Shown here: positions 34,701 through 45,599 of the stretch, in pieces
Position numbering within the stretch: the stretch's first letter is position 1
How the letters are laid out: each line of letters starts with the position of its first letter
Source: Morella rubra
Lineage: Eukaryota; Streptophyta; Magnoliopsida; Fagales; Myricaceae
Assembly (NCBI GenBank): GCA_003952965.2
Contig: CM025849.1
Location: forward strand, 17,850,754 to 17,914,753
Direction of reading: 5' to 3'
DNA: 64,000 nt
Made by a program: the position numbers and the translations under genes
The notes under the pieces: generated by a model
The model's input: the letters and a program-made list of their open reading frames with translations, nothing else
Database searches by the model: none
Told to the model about the DNA's origin: nothing

Positions 34701-35759
34701 TCTATCCATGACCAACCTAAAAAACAACTGTCTGAACATTAGCATAAATTGTTCACATGAAAATCAAACGATGACGGTTCTGGTTACTATCAGTTCGAAT
34801 GAAGAGTCACTTCGTCCAAATGGGGATCAAAACAAAACATTTTAAAGAAAAATGCACGTTATTGTCCGCACGGTATACTAAAGTCATGCGGACATAATAA
34901 AAGACGACAATATTATTATATAAACCCATCCGCACAGTACACTAACCGTCCGGACAGAACTTCAATGAACACAGAATTGACTTAGCCATAGTTGTGCTCT
35001 CCCCACCCCAAAAACAATCAAAATACATAAAAATTGAAATAGAACGGCACGAAGAAGGTATTACCTGAGCTTGTGAATGTAGATCTCGAAATACCAAAAA
35101 AATTTATGAAGTTAAAGAGAAAAGGTTGAGAGAAAATTGAAATGAAAGGCTGAGAATTTGGTTTTGACAACTCTTGTTTGTTTTTAAGATCCAAATACAG
35201 CGTTTAAATGCCCATTATGATTGTGCGGACAGAGTTTAATGGTTAAATTTACACGTGGCCAAATCTAATTCAACCACATTAAATTTTAAATTTCAGATAG
35301 TTTCGAAAATCTTCCAAAACCTATTAGCATTCGGGGAGTTTGGTAGTTGTCCGGACAATTTCAACTTTACGTGTCTAACTTGTGCAACGTGGAACCACAT
35401 TATTCACTGAAGAAACTGTCCTCAATGTGCTGACGTCCTGTGAGCATCCGGACATAAATGTTAGGGCATCCAGACACCTTTGAAGTTTGCATGACAATTA
35501 TGAATGCGTCAATAATTGGTAACGATCAGAATTGTTACCTAAAACTTGTTCGGACGTGGTCGAAAGTTGTCCAAACGAGAATGAAATATCATCACACATT
35601 TGCAACGACTTTTATAACGTCTCCCACAAATGCGTCTGAACAATTTTGGACTTGTCCGAACAAAAATTTAGGTTTTGTCGAGGAAAAGGCATCTTTAGGT
35701 GACAAAATTTGGTTTGACACTCAAAAATTTGTCATCCAAGATCAATTTTTCTTGTAGTG

Positions 35760-36290
35760 TGCTACATAGACTAGAGCTAGAAACATGACATCAGTGACAT
35801 AAATTTTTTTTTACTATGTATATTTACATTGTATTTGATATGCTTACAGTATTATTATTTTACTCGTTTCATTACTTTTTGGATATTATCTTTAATATCT
35901 CTTTTTTTGGATTTTAAAATTGTTGACTTTTTTTTTCTAAGTTGACTTTTAATCCAGCATAAGTTACTTTAATACATTTCTAATTGTTTATTGTTAAAAA
36001 TCATATTTATTTGTTTATTTTAAAAAAGAAAAATAAAAGTTGTTCCAAGGTCAAAAAAAAGGGGTTCAAATGCTCATCAATACTATCTTTCACTTGAGAT
36101 CGGTCGAATCCAATCCCCTTGTTTGATATCGTTCAAGCACTAACGAATAGTCTGTGTCACTACATTCAAACAATATAGTACGGCTTCACCTGCCACTATT
36201 GGAATACGTGCAAATGTTAAAGAACGAAATGGTTAATGAACGTTCGAATGGACGAGAACGGTATCGAACAAAAAAATGTGGAACCTTTAA
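35760..36290. other. Spacer to the right of the inverted CACTA relative
   Basis: AT-rich first half, then about 36050-36290 with CG-containing motifs (gttcgaatggacg) like the CACTA sub-terminal repeats. No gene or clear element border. Confidence 0.35.
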
Positions 36291-36294
36291 TTTC

Positions 36295-37220
36295 TGTTTG
36301 GACGAAATAGAACTTAAAACATGCACCCCTCCGAATACGTTGGTTTGAATGGATTTTTCTGGGACAGACTGTCCATTCCCGTTTGATGTCATTCCAATGT
36401 TAGTTTTTGGGATGGAATAAGTATTCCGGGATGCCATATGATGCCTTTTGGGACGGTTTTGTTCGTTATATTTTTATATTTTTTCGGGGACGGAATAATT
36501 CGTCCAAAAAATCTTTTTGTGAGGGGGATATTAGGACACCTGTCGATCGGTGAGCAACTTTGCGGTTTAAGCGTGATGAGGATTGCATAACTTAATAATT
36601 GGTTACGAAATTCTCCAATCATGTAACAATTATAATCTACGATAACAGATACGAGTGAGACGTATTTGACAAATCAAACGCGGCCAGATCAGCAGTCAAA
36701 TGCAGTAGAATTGGTTTTACGTTTTATATTCATCAAGTTTTGTTAAAAAATAGCTAACTGATCTATTTTGTGCAAATACGTTCCCATAAAAGGCCAAAAT
36801 ACCCTAATTAATCTTTATATATAAGAGTTTAAGCCTTTATATTGTGACGGGACACGGACCGATTTTTTAGAACGGATTTGTCGTCCCAAAAAATCAGTTT
36901 TGTTGTAGTGTTAGTACATGTATGCCAAGAAAGAAAACATTGGTTTATGGAGCAAAATACTAAAATATCCAAACCTTTACAAAAAAAAAAAAAAAAAAAA
37001 AAACTAAAACAAAACAGAAAATATTCATTGGTTTAACGTCTTTCCTCGTTTATAATTCCAATTGGAACTTGGTCGTCGTAGCTTTGCTCGTACAAACAAA
37101 AAGTAAAAAGATAAAAGTGACCAGAAATTCAAGAGGAGAGATAGAGAAAAAGGAGACAAGAGGTAGAGACTCATGCAAAAAAAAAAAACCCAAAGAGTCA
37201 ACTAGTGCCCAGCAATCAAA
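36295..37220. repeat. Sister copy of the 9.64-10.58 kb and 13.14-13.35 kb spacer
   Basis: 36295-36540, 36545-36910 and 37010-37220 match the corresponding blocks of the copy-3 unit in the same order. The 2.5 kb that holds the hAT element there is missing here, and the join lies at an A run of about 24 bases (36980-37003). TTTTGTTGTAGTG at 36898-36910 repeats the orphan CACTA-type end. Confidence 0.65.
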
Positions 37221-37221
37221 C

Positions 37222-38150
37222 CACTGCAACAAAATTTAGTTTTTGGGACGAAAAATCTGTTCAGTCTAAAAGAGCACCGTTTCAGGACAGACAAATTTTC
37301 GTCCCAAACTAACGAACACTTTCAAATGGACATCGGAAGTAAATGTTGGAACGACTTCCAACATTTATGTGAAACGTTCAATCGTCATCCAACAGTAAAT
37401 TCATCTCCATTTGATAAGAAGAATAACCATTTGAACCAAAATAATAATTTGATGCTTGATGCTTTGGAAACTGTTCCCACGAAATAAAAGAAAACGTCCG
37501 TAATAGTTCTTATTGTGTTGCAACGCTTTGCGTTGAAGACATTCGAATGGTTTCGGATGTTTGAAAATACACGTCTATGTTCCAATGGTTAGCCTCACAT
37601 TCATTCGATATCCAAATGCGGGCATTCAGAAATGTCAAAAAGTCGCGTTCGAACAGTCAACAAACATAGTTATTGAATCGTTCGAATTTGATTAAACGTC
37701 GAATTGCACTATTGTCTGGACGCTACATTTAACATTGGAACGAATTTCTTTTTACTTTTTTTAATTAAAAAAATTACAAGAAAATTATTTTAAAAGATAT
37801 TAAATAACGAATTGATAAACAAAATATAATGTAACATAATTAATCGCAAATTCGAAAAACATCGAAATAATTACAGTACAATACGCGATAAAACAAATAG
37901 TCTATCTTAGCTGTCGTGGTGGTTCTAATTGCTTCATGACTTTTTGTAACTCTTCCTGCATCCTTGTCTTCTTGAATCAAAAATTATAATCAATGTAGCA
38001 TCTAAATTTTACAATTGATTTATGGAACTTATGTGGACGATGGATCACTATATATATTAGACGAGCAATTAGACAAACTATTTCTTCACAAAAAAATATA
38101 GTTCTCTAGTGTTTTTCAAATGCTGCCGTGCCAAAGACTTGATATTGTCA
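37222..38150 (-). mobile_element. Right-truncated sister of the 1.6 kb CACTA-like element
   Basis: It starts CACTGCAACAAAATTTAG, the counterpart of 13352. Homology continues to about 38120, after which the segment holding the right end (14200-14952 in the other copy) is missing and the flanking aaatatatatttgtca sequence resumes. The - strand around 37910-37980 could encode a short MQEELQKVMKQLEPP tail. Confidence 0.5.
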
Positions 38151-39261
38151 GAAATATATATTTGTCACAAGTGCACTTACTAATTTGGGGATCGATCGGA
38201 TGAAAAGGTCATTAATTTCTGTCTGTACATTTCGATGTTTCCCATTGTCTTCCTCCTTCTCTTATGGTTATTGTTGAAGACAAAATTTGGAAGTTTAACC
38301 ATGCACAGAAACAAAATTCGAATGCAAAAGATATTAATCACATTAATTTATTTTTGTTTCATAAAACAGTTTCTAATTAATTTCGACCAAGCAGATTACA
38401 TTAATGCGAAGAAGAGTCGACGGGTTGACGTATATAATTATATGACATATTAGTATCATGAGCTCGATCTCTTTGATTTATTTTTTTTCTTCTGTCGTTT
38501 TCTTTTCTTTTCTTTTTCTCAACATAGGCAAAGATTTTTTAAAATTAACCAAAAAAACATTATTCGAAAAAATTCATAATATTTTTAATAATTACGTACG
38601 TCATTTATTGCACGCGTCTGTTTATGAACATATTATAAAAAGGCAGTATGCAGAAGCAAAACCAAATGTATTCCAATATTATGTTTTTAAAAAAAATAAA
38701 ATTGAAGCATTCTTTGCTTTAACCCATACGTATAAGTCATCTCTTGCACCCTATCAAATGGCCAGCAAAAGTTGTAACCTTAGAAATGGTTTTTCAGATA
38801 ATGTGAAGAATATCAAATGCATGCCTTCCTTCCTTAAACCAATATGAAAAGGTGCTTTCTTGCACTCAATGAAACCTAAAAGTGAATACATTATTTTGCA
38901 TGGGTTAAAATAACATCCTCAAGTATCAATATAGCCGAACTAATGAAAAAATAAATTTACAAAATATTGATACAAAATAACATCTTCAAGTATATATCAA
39001 TATACCAATATTTGAAGTCACCCCGAAGCTCTTTTTTTTAATCATAAATCATTTCATTAATTAATTCAAGGTAATTCAAAAATCTCAATTACTCGGATAT
39101 AAAGGCCAATCAGACTCTCTTTAGAGGTGACATGCCAACGAACAAAAGGGTCAAAAGCACGTACAACCCGGACAGATAAAAAGCTGATGACCCAATTAGC
39201 GAAAAATTAATTCACAACCGATACTATATTATATTTCATCTGACCTCTCTCACACCCTACC
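38151..39261. other. Upstream region of the DUF26 protein gene
   Basis: Duplicated at 14953-15899. The 129-codon frame at 38458-38847 is AT-rich, is not open in the duplicate and is not considered a gene. A gccaatca-type element near 39100 and the TATA box at 39262 point to a promoter in the last 150 bp. Confidence 0.5.
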
Positions 39262-39272
39262 TATATATATAC
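39262..39272 (+). promoter_or_regulatory. TATA box of the DUF26 protein gene
   Basis: TATATATATAC lies 75-85 bp before the ATG, a normal distance for a short plant 5' UTR. Confidence 0.55.
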
Positions 39273-39346
39273 AAAATGCTGCAAGCCCTGCAACTTCAAT
39301 TCTCAAACTTAGCTTCTCTCTTGCCCATCATATATTACATTCGACA

Positions 39347-40114
39347 ATGCCTACCTCAAAACTCATCTCGTCTCTCTATCTACTGTCGTTAATTCTCCTT
39401 TTTCCTTACGTTTTCGGTGCGGTTCCAATCTTTGAAAATTGTCCAGACCCTGATTACTTCACGAGCAATGACCCTTACGAAACAAACTTGAAAATGCTCA
39501 TGGGTTATCTTTCCCACAAAACCCCTCCCACAGGTTCTAATTTCACTTCAATGGGTAAGGACCAATATCAAGTATATGGCCTTGCTCTCTGTCGTGGTAA
39601 TCTCTCACATGTCGGCTGCGCTAACTGTGTTTCTGAAGTAACAAGCCACGTTCGCGAGAATTGCCCGGAGAAAAAAGCTGCAACTATATGGTACGACAAT
39701 TGTCTACTCAGGTATTCAAATAAGAATTTCTTTGGCCTACTTGACGATGAAACCGTGGTTTGTGCTACGCATACGGTAAATGGAAGTGAACCCGTATCTG
39801 TTAGACGTCTCGTGACAGCAAATAAGTTCCTCAGAGAACTAGCCAAGAAAGCTCCCGAAATGCCGCAGATGTATGCAACTGGAAACTTGATGCTCTCTGG
39901 ATCAAGGAAACTTCATGGTTCGGTTCAATGCACCAGAGACCTTTCTAGAAGCAATTGTACGAAGTGTCTGGATGAAATAATTAAGCATCAACTACGACCA
40001 TCATGTTGCACTACGCAAGACAGAAACTGCAGGGTTATGAGTTCGAGTTGCTTCGTAAGATATCGTACGTCTGTGCTCAAAACAAAAGGAAAAATTGCTG
40101 GGTGCAGAAAGTAG
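39347..40114 (+). CDS. Secreted cysteine-rich repeat protein with two DUF26 (gnk2) domains
   Basis: Single-exon gene, 255 aa. It has a signal peptide (about 1-24, ending YVFG) and two DUF26 domains with the hallmark C-X8-C-X2-C: Cys82/91/94 and Cys195/204/207. More cysteines fit the usual disulfides. There is no transmembrane helix or kinase domain after the second repeat, so it belongs with the CRRSP class (CRRSP38-like) rather than cysteine-rich receptor kinases or membrane-anchored plasmodesmal proteins. Potential N-glycosylation sites include NFT, NLS, NGS and NCT. Secretion to the apoplast and a defence or stress role are family inference. The gene lies between FLA copies 4 and 5 on the same strand, in a segment the FLA2-FLA3 spacer lacks. 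The copy-3 unit keeps its upstream DNA but not the gene. Confidence 0.93.
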   Translation: MPTSKLISSLYLLSLILLFPYVFGAVPIFENCPDPDYFTSNDPYETNLKMLMGYLSHKTPPTGSNFTSMGKDQYQVYGLALCRGNLSHVGCANCVSEVTSHVRENCPEKKAATIWYDNCLLRYSNKNFFGLLDDETVVCATHTVNGSEPVSVRRLVTANKFLRELAKKAPEMPQMYATGNLMLSGSRKLHGSVQCTRDLSRSNCTKCLDEIIKHQLRPSCCTTQDRNCRVMSSSCFVRYRTSVLKTKGKIAGCRK

Positions 40115-40364
40115 TTGTCCTACTATTATTACATGAACGATCTTTTAGGGTGTTCTATGTGTCACCTCAGTTACTAGAAGATCGGATTGTCGCTCCTTGC
40201 TTATGTTTCTTATATGTTTTAAGTGTCTTTATGTCATACTATGATGATTATATCAGCGTTTTAAGGTGTCGCAGGATGTGTCGCCACAGTACTTACTAGG
40301 GGGACAGTCACCCCCTGCTTATGTGAGTCTTGTGGTATCTTTAATCTTTATGTAATAGTTGTTG

Positions 40365-40370
40365 AATAAA
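40365..40370 (+). terminator. Polyadenylation signal of the DUF26 protein gene
   Basis: AATAAA about 250 bp after the stop codon, followed by a T-rich stretch. It is the best near-consensus signal downstream of the gene. Confidence 0.45.
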
Positions 40371-40627
40371 AATTCCTTTGAATTATAAACTCACTTGTGT
40401 TCAAGCCATTCAGTGCATATGTGAAAAGAGAGAAAAGATTGGTTTCGGGAGTAAATTAAATGCTCAAATTTCCAAATTAATTCCAAACAAAAACGATTGG
40501 TTTAATATCTTCGAATCAGACAACCATTGGTTTATCTTTCCTAGCTTCTGTGCTTTATGTCCCATTTGGTTTAATGTAGCTTTGCTCTTACAAACGAAAA
40601 GTAAAAAGTAAAAAGTGAAACATTTAA

Positions 40628-42728
40628 TGTCACACCCCAAACGTCCAAGGCTAGGACGACTTACTAATCATAAACAAATAGACTTTTGTTTTAAAAACTT
40701 ATCTAAAAAAACAAATGCAGAATAAACTTTATTTAAAAACTTCAATAAATCTCTCTTAATAAAACTCAAAAACTCTTTCAAAAAAAAAAGACAAATCTAA
40801 ATATGATTAGACTCATATTAGAGTCAAACATTTATTCTAATAATCTCTCAGCTACCCGCCCACGTGCCATCTACTCTTGACTATCGACACGCTCCTGATC
40901 AACATCTAAAAATAAAGAAAACAATAGTGGGTGAGTTCAACAACTTAGTAAGCAACATCATTATGCTAGTGTGCATTCCATGAGCCACACTGTGGCAATA
41001 AGAGAAAGAATATTTAAAATCTTTCTAAACTGTTGAAAGCTGTTTTTGGCAATTTCAATAAAACATCTTTATCAATAAAACAATTTTATCTATATAACAT
41101 AATACTATAGAAAATATCTTTATCAATAAAATAACTTTATCTATATAACATAATAATATAGAAAATCACTTTGGCAATAACTGTGGGTCACGTTTACCCC
41201 CATGATAGGGTTGTGCAGTTGCTACCTAGTTTGGGGATCAGTCAAACTAAGCCAATACTATGGGTAGAATTCTTTCTTACTAAGACTTGGTCATGTCCAA
41301 GTGTGCACTCGGTAAAAATCTACAAAATAAATCATTCCATTTCGAAAATGGATGCACTCAATGGGTTGCAATTGGTACCAATGCTGCACTGTCTCTGTAA
41401 TTCTGGGCCTCCGGGTTTGAAAATAAATATACAACATATCATACAATAAATATTACTTTGAACTTTGCATCTTTCTCTTCTTTTCATAAAATATCATGCA
41501 CAAATCTTGAATAACAATAAATATCAAAAAGCTTTGATGTAAACGTTGAAAACATCATGAAATATCATTAGGCATAAAAATAGGCTCATGTTTACACATT
41601 TCATGCTATAATCTTTAATAATTTTATTGAAACATAATGTACATAAAACTCCGAGGGTTTTCAATAAATCATGCAATTTCTTAAATATCAGCTCGGTCTT
41701 TTAGGAAAATCTAGCATAATAACCCCGCTTACCTGGATCTTCAAGCAAATAAGTCTTTGACTTAGCACCTATCAATACAAAATTTAAACTATTATAATAC
41801 TTTCAAATGGAAATACAAATGAAACTCTAAATACAGGATTAAATTCGAAATTCACTGGTCATATTCTAAAATATAAATTACCTATCTCGGGTTTCCCTAA
41901 AATCTCCAAATTAAAATATGTTCTTTCCTGAGATGTTATCTATACTCCTGTAAAATTTCTCTTAAAACTCAGTCAATAAAATCGATATTCACCTCTGTTT
42001 CAAACTATACCTAGAATAATTCAGTACTTATCAGATCTATTCCGGAAATTTATTTCATCCGAAAGCTATGTCATAGGTATCAATCTTTCTCAGCAATTCC
42101 GATGGATATCTAGTAAAGCTAAAGACTCACTTAAGGAAGATCTATTTCCCTTGAATAATCAGGCAAATACCCGGTCGAAGGGGTTGAGAAATTTGAAGGA
42201 GGAGAGTCTTGAAGAATTTGTAAGGATCAATCAGAATGGGGAAGATTCAACTAGATATCTGTAGAATGGAAAAAATATTATATATCGAAAATAAAGCTAC
42301 TCATTAATTTTCCTGAACAAATCTTGAACCCAAATTTCAATTACTCCAAAAACCATTAAAACTATTTCGAAAATCTTGAAATAATTAGGGCTTGATCTAG
42401 ACACCTATGATCTCTCATAAAAGAATACAAATAAAATATCAAGAAATTTGAAATACCTGAATTTGCTTCAAGAAAATTCGTCTAAATTGTTGAAAGCAAG
42501 AAAATCCTTCTTTTTCCTCTTGTTGGCATAAACAAAAATTAAAACTCTAAAACTTTTAATTTTAAATAATCATAAAATCTTTAAAATTTTAAGAAGGTTT
42601 GATTAGGTCAGAGATAAAAATTCAACTATTTTAAATTATTTAAACTCAAATTTCAAATTTAAAGACGACATTTCAAATATCAAATAACAAATTAAAATAA
42701 TTTTAAACTAGAAATCTCAGGCGTTACA
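40628..42728 (-). mobile_element. Solo LTR, Ty3/Gypsy-like, 2.1 kb (fossil)
   Basis: It begins TGTCACACCCC, ends GGCGTTACA, and is flanked on both sides by TTTAA (40623-40627 and 42729-42733), a perfect 5-bp target duplication. On the - strand it reads TGTAACGCCTGAG to GGGTGTGACA, the usual look of plant Gypsy (Tekay-like) LTRs. No internal coding region or second LTR is present, so it is the product of LTR-LTR recombination. The perfect target duplication suggests a fairly young insertion. It sits between the DUF26 gene and FLA copy 5. Confidence 0.75.
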
Positions 42729-42769
42729 TTTAATCTAGATAAATGACAAACGAAATGGCAGTGTATATA

Positions 42770-44050
42770 TATAGTTTTTGACATATTAACTGTGCAGAAA
42801 CTAATTCAATGGTTCAAGATAATTAGGCTTATTTTTTATTGGGTCTAGAACAAAAAAAAAAAACTAATTTGTTGTTTACTAAAGCACTCCTTCACTCATC
42901 AAACTTGCAATGAAGATGTGGTATCTAAAAAATATTGAACCAAAAAATTCCTCGGACGTTGTAAGTAATTTCCATTTGATCAAAATAATAGAAATCAATA
43001 TGAGGAGTTAATTCTCGTATTCCAGTTCTAAGTACAATTACACCTTAAATTATCTTGTCTAAACTCAACTTAGGAAAGACTAGAATCCTCCAATTTACTT
43101 TTCTAATTAGATGGTCTAATTTGAAAAGAGTTAGACACAAAGTATAACTTTCAAAACATTTAATGTTGCCTGTATTAATTGTTGAGTAGTGTAGGCCCTA
43201 TAGGATACGTTGAATGCTATGTCTTTCTCTCTCTTAATGGAGTCATCTAATTGCAACAAATTGGAGACGTTTCTTATTGAAATATGAATTCAATCATAAA
43301 CACAATATATCGATATTGTTTAAGAAACCTACGCCTGATCATTTTCATAATTTGTGCCAAGTTTGAGTTAAACTGACAATGGTGAACCTCAATTCAAAAT
43401 CTATGTACTTTCTTAGATATAAAATAATAATAATAATAATATTGGGCTCATCTACCAATAATATTGATGGATGTAGAAAATCGACACTACTTAACATCAC
43501 ATGGACTTTGGTTATAACTGTTTTACAAATATTATAAATATTTTCTCGATTTGTTGAGATTTGGATTCGTAAGCTAAATTGGAAGGTAACCCTTAAAATT
43601 TTGGAGACTATTTCTTTTCACTCTTTAGAAACTCGATAAATGAAACAGAACCATCCACTCTGAGCGTAACCAGCTGCCCATAGCAACTTATTGCGCTGCT
43701 AGCTACTTTGGTGAAGTAATTACCCAATTCGAGGAACCAAAATCTGGATCAGGAATGAGATTAAGATGTCGCTTTTCTTTCCTTTTCTATTCTCTCACCT
43801 AAACTAGTTGCAAGCAAATTAAGGAGTGTTTTCAGCTGAGAGTAATCATATGTGAAAGCAAAAGAAATGATATATACATGTTTTATTTTCCCCCGCACAC
43901 AATCCAGATCCCCTCTCTTTTTCCTGCATTCCCAAGCAAACAAGTTGCTAAAACAGCAAAATCTTTCACTCTATCCATGCCTCCCTCCACCTTTCCAAGA
44001 CACATAAGCTGCAAACATCTTGGAATCTGCTAGTAGAGTTGTACCCTTTC
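42770..44050. repeat. Upstream region of FLA copy 5, duplicate of 7030-8228
   Basis: Near-identical over about 1.2 kb to the DNA before copy 3, with small indels (for example the ATA microsatellite near 43426-43440). No gene. Confidence 0.75.
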
Positions 44051-44083
44051 ACCTAACTTTGCTCTCTCCCGGCCTTAATAAAG
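44051..44083 (+). promoter_or_regulatory. FLA copy 5 core promoter: SMRE-like box and TATA box
   Basis: ACCTAAC at 44051-44057 and TTAATAAAG at 44075-44083, one A shorter than in copy 3. Confidence 0.55.
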
Positions 44084-44180
44084 CCCGTATCCTCCCTCTC
44101 ACTCACATATCAAACCCTCCTGCATTTGAAACTTTCCCAAGCAAAACACAGCCCTCCACTGATCAATAAAAACTACGAAG

Positions 44181-45101
44181 ATGTCAAAGCAGGCCCCTCT
44201 CTTTTCCCTCTCAGTTCTCCTTGTTTTCCTCCTGCACTGTATCACAACTTTAGCCCAGCCCGCCGCGGCTCCAGCCCAGCCAGCAAATGCTCCAGTCCAA
44301 CCTGCCAATCCCCCAGTTCAACCCGCCAATCCCCCAGTTCAACCTGCCAATCCCCCAGTCCAGCCTGCGAGTCCCCCAGTCCAGTCTGCCAATGCCCCAG
44401 TGCAGTCCGCCACCGTGCCGGTACAGAAGGGTCCCCTCGATGTTACAAAAATCCTAGCGAAGGCGGGGGGATACGTGGTCTTTATCCGCCTCTTAAAGAG
44501 TACCGGAGTGGCTAAGCAACTGTTCGGGCAGCTCAACAATTCAGACATTGGGTTTACCATCTTTGCTCCTACTGATGCCGCATTTTCGAACCTCAAACCG
44601 GGCACCATAAACTCTCTGTCTGACCTACAAAAGACCGAACTTGTACAATTTCACATCTTAAACACCGTTGTTACTCTGTCAAACTTCCAGACTCTGAGCA
44701 ATCCAGTGCCGACAGAGGCCGGAGATACCACAGCCGGAGAATTCCCTCTGAACGTCACCACTGCTGGCAACCAAGTGAACATTTCGACTGGCCTTGTGAA
44801 CACCACAATGGGCGGTACAGTCTACTCGGATAGCCAGCTTGCTATTTATAAAGTAGACAAAGTTCTTCTTCCAATGGATATCTTTGTTCCTAAGGCTAAA
44901 GTAGCTGCCCCCACACCAACACCATCAAAGCCAAAGGCAAAGAAGAATGCTGCAGATGATGATCAGTCTCAGAGTCCGCCTGGAGGCGCAGCAGCAAAAG
45001 TGGATGCGTCTGGTGGAGTGAGCCTCAGCAGGCATGGCGGAATGATGTTGGTGCCACTCGGAGTTGCTCTGGCTGCATTCATTTTCACGAAAGGAACTTG
45101 A
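44181..45101 (+). CDS. FLA: Fasciclin-like arabinogalactan protein, FLA11/12 type (copy 5)
   Basis: Single-exon gene, 306 aa, nearly the same protein as copy 4. A signal peptide (1-25) is followed by eight seven-residue Pro/Ala/Asn/Val/Gln units, a fasciclin domain (about 84-235) with GFTIFAPTDAAF and QLAIYKVDKVLLP, a Pro/Thr/Lys linker, an acidic stretch lengthened by a Ser-Gln insertion (DDDQSQSPPG) and a hydrophobic GPI-type tail. The extra repeat unit and the linker insertion account for the nine-residue difference from copy 4. Surface location and secondary-wall role are family inference. Confidence 0.94.
   Translation: MSKQAPLFSLSVLLVFLLHCITTLAQPAAAPAQPANAPVQPANPPVQPANPPVQPANPPVQPASPPVQSANAPVQSATVPVQKGPLDVTKILAKAGGYVVFIRLLKSTGVAKQLFGQLNNSDIGFTIFAPTDAAFSNLKPGTINSLSDLQKTELVQFHILNTVVTLSNFQTLSNPVPTEAGDTTAGEFPLNVTTAGNQVNISTGLVNTTMGGTVYSDSQLAIYKVDKVLLPMDIFVPKAKVAAPTPTPSKPKAKKNAADDDQSQSPPGGAAAKVDASGGVSLSRHGGMMLVPLGVALAAFIFTKGT
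44255..44426 (+). repeat. 21-bp coding minisatellite, FLA copy 5
   Basis: Eight 21-bp units, one more than in copies 3 and 4. Three successive units encode the same PANPPVQ sequence, so a unit was gained by slippage or unequal exchange. Confidence 0.8.
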
Positions 45102-45599
45102 GATATGTAACTGCTGGATTTAGTCTTGTGGGGTCCAAATGTCCAGTGCTGTGTCACTTTGCCGAGTTGAGTTGAACGGTCGTGATCAAAGTCGTGTGCT
45201 TTCAAAATAATTGCCTTCTTTTCTTGTTCCATGTGGACGTTTTTATTTTTTGCTAAAATTGTCCATGTTATGTCAAGTTCGAACTTCGAGGGTCTTTTTA
45301 TTTCTTGTTTCTTTCTTGAATTTTGTATCCTTTCTGGGTTTGTCATTTTCCAGCTTCTCTATTGTGAATCGTGTGAATTTTGCATAAAAAATATCCAGAA
45401 AAGCTGTATCAGTGGTCCTGAAACTTCATTTCTTACTTTGAACACCACATAAATGTGCTTCTATACAACTGAAAGCTGCAGGTAAATGTTTTTCTGAGAC
45501 CAAACCGCTTGGTGAGGGTTTTAAGAGAGGGAACAAAGCAACCCCAGCAGAACCGTGGCCCCGACGCCATGAGGCCAAGGATTGCAGCTTAAAGCTTTG

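Larger units (their letters stand above)
29150..35759 (-). mobile_element. Inverted CACTA relative, left end not found, split by an LTR-type insertion
   Basis: The right end at 35759 is a canonical CACTACAAGAAAAATTG on the - strand, and the next 60 bp match the left sub-terminal region of the large element at 15900. Its body (33480-35759 and about 29150-29719) is homologous in reverse to 15900-18240, including the coding remnant at 34341-34700. The two body parts are joined by a 3.75 kb insertion. No Transposase_24 segment is present and no left CACTA terminus could be found near 29100, so it is a truncated or deletion derivative. Confidence 0.6.

Noticed and set aside
38458-38847. 129-codon open frame before the DUF26 gene
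   Set aside because: AT-rich, low complexity, and the duplicate at about 15260-15640 is not open; no known domain.
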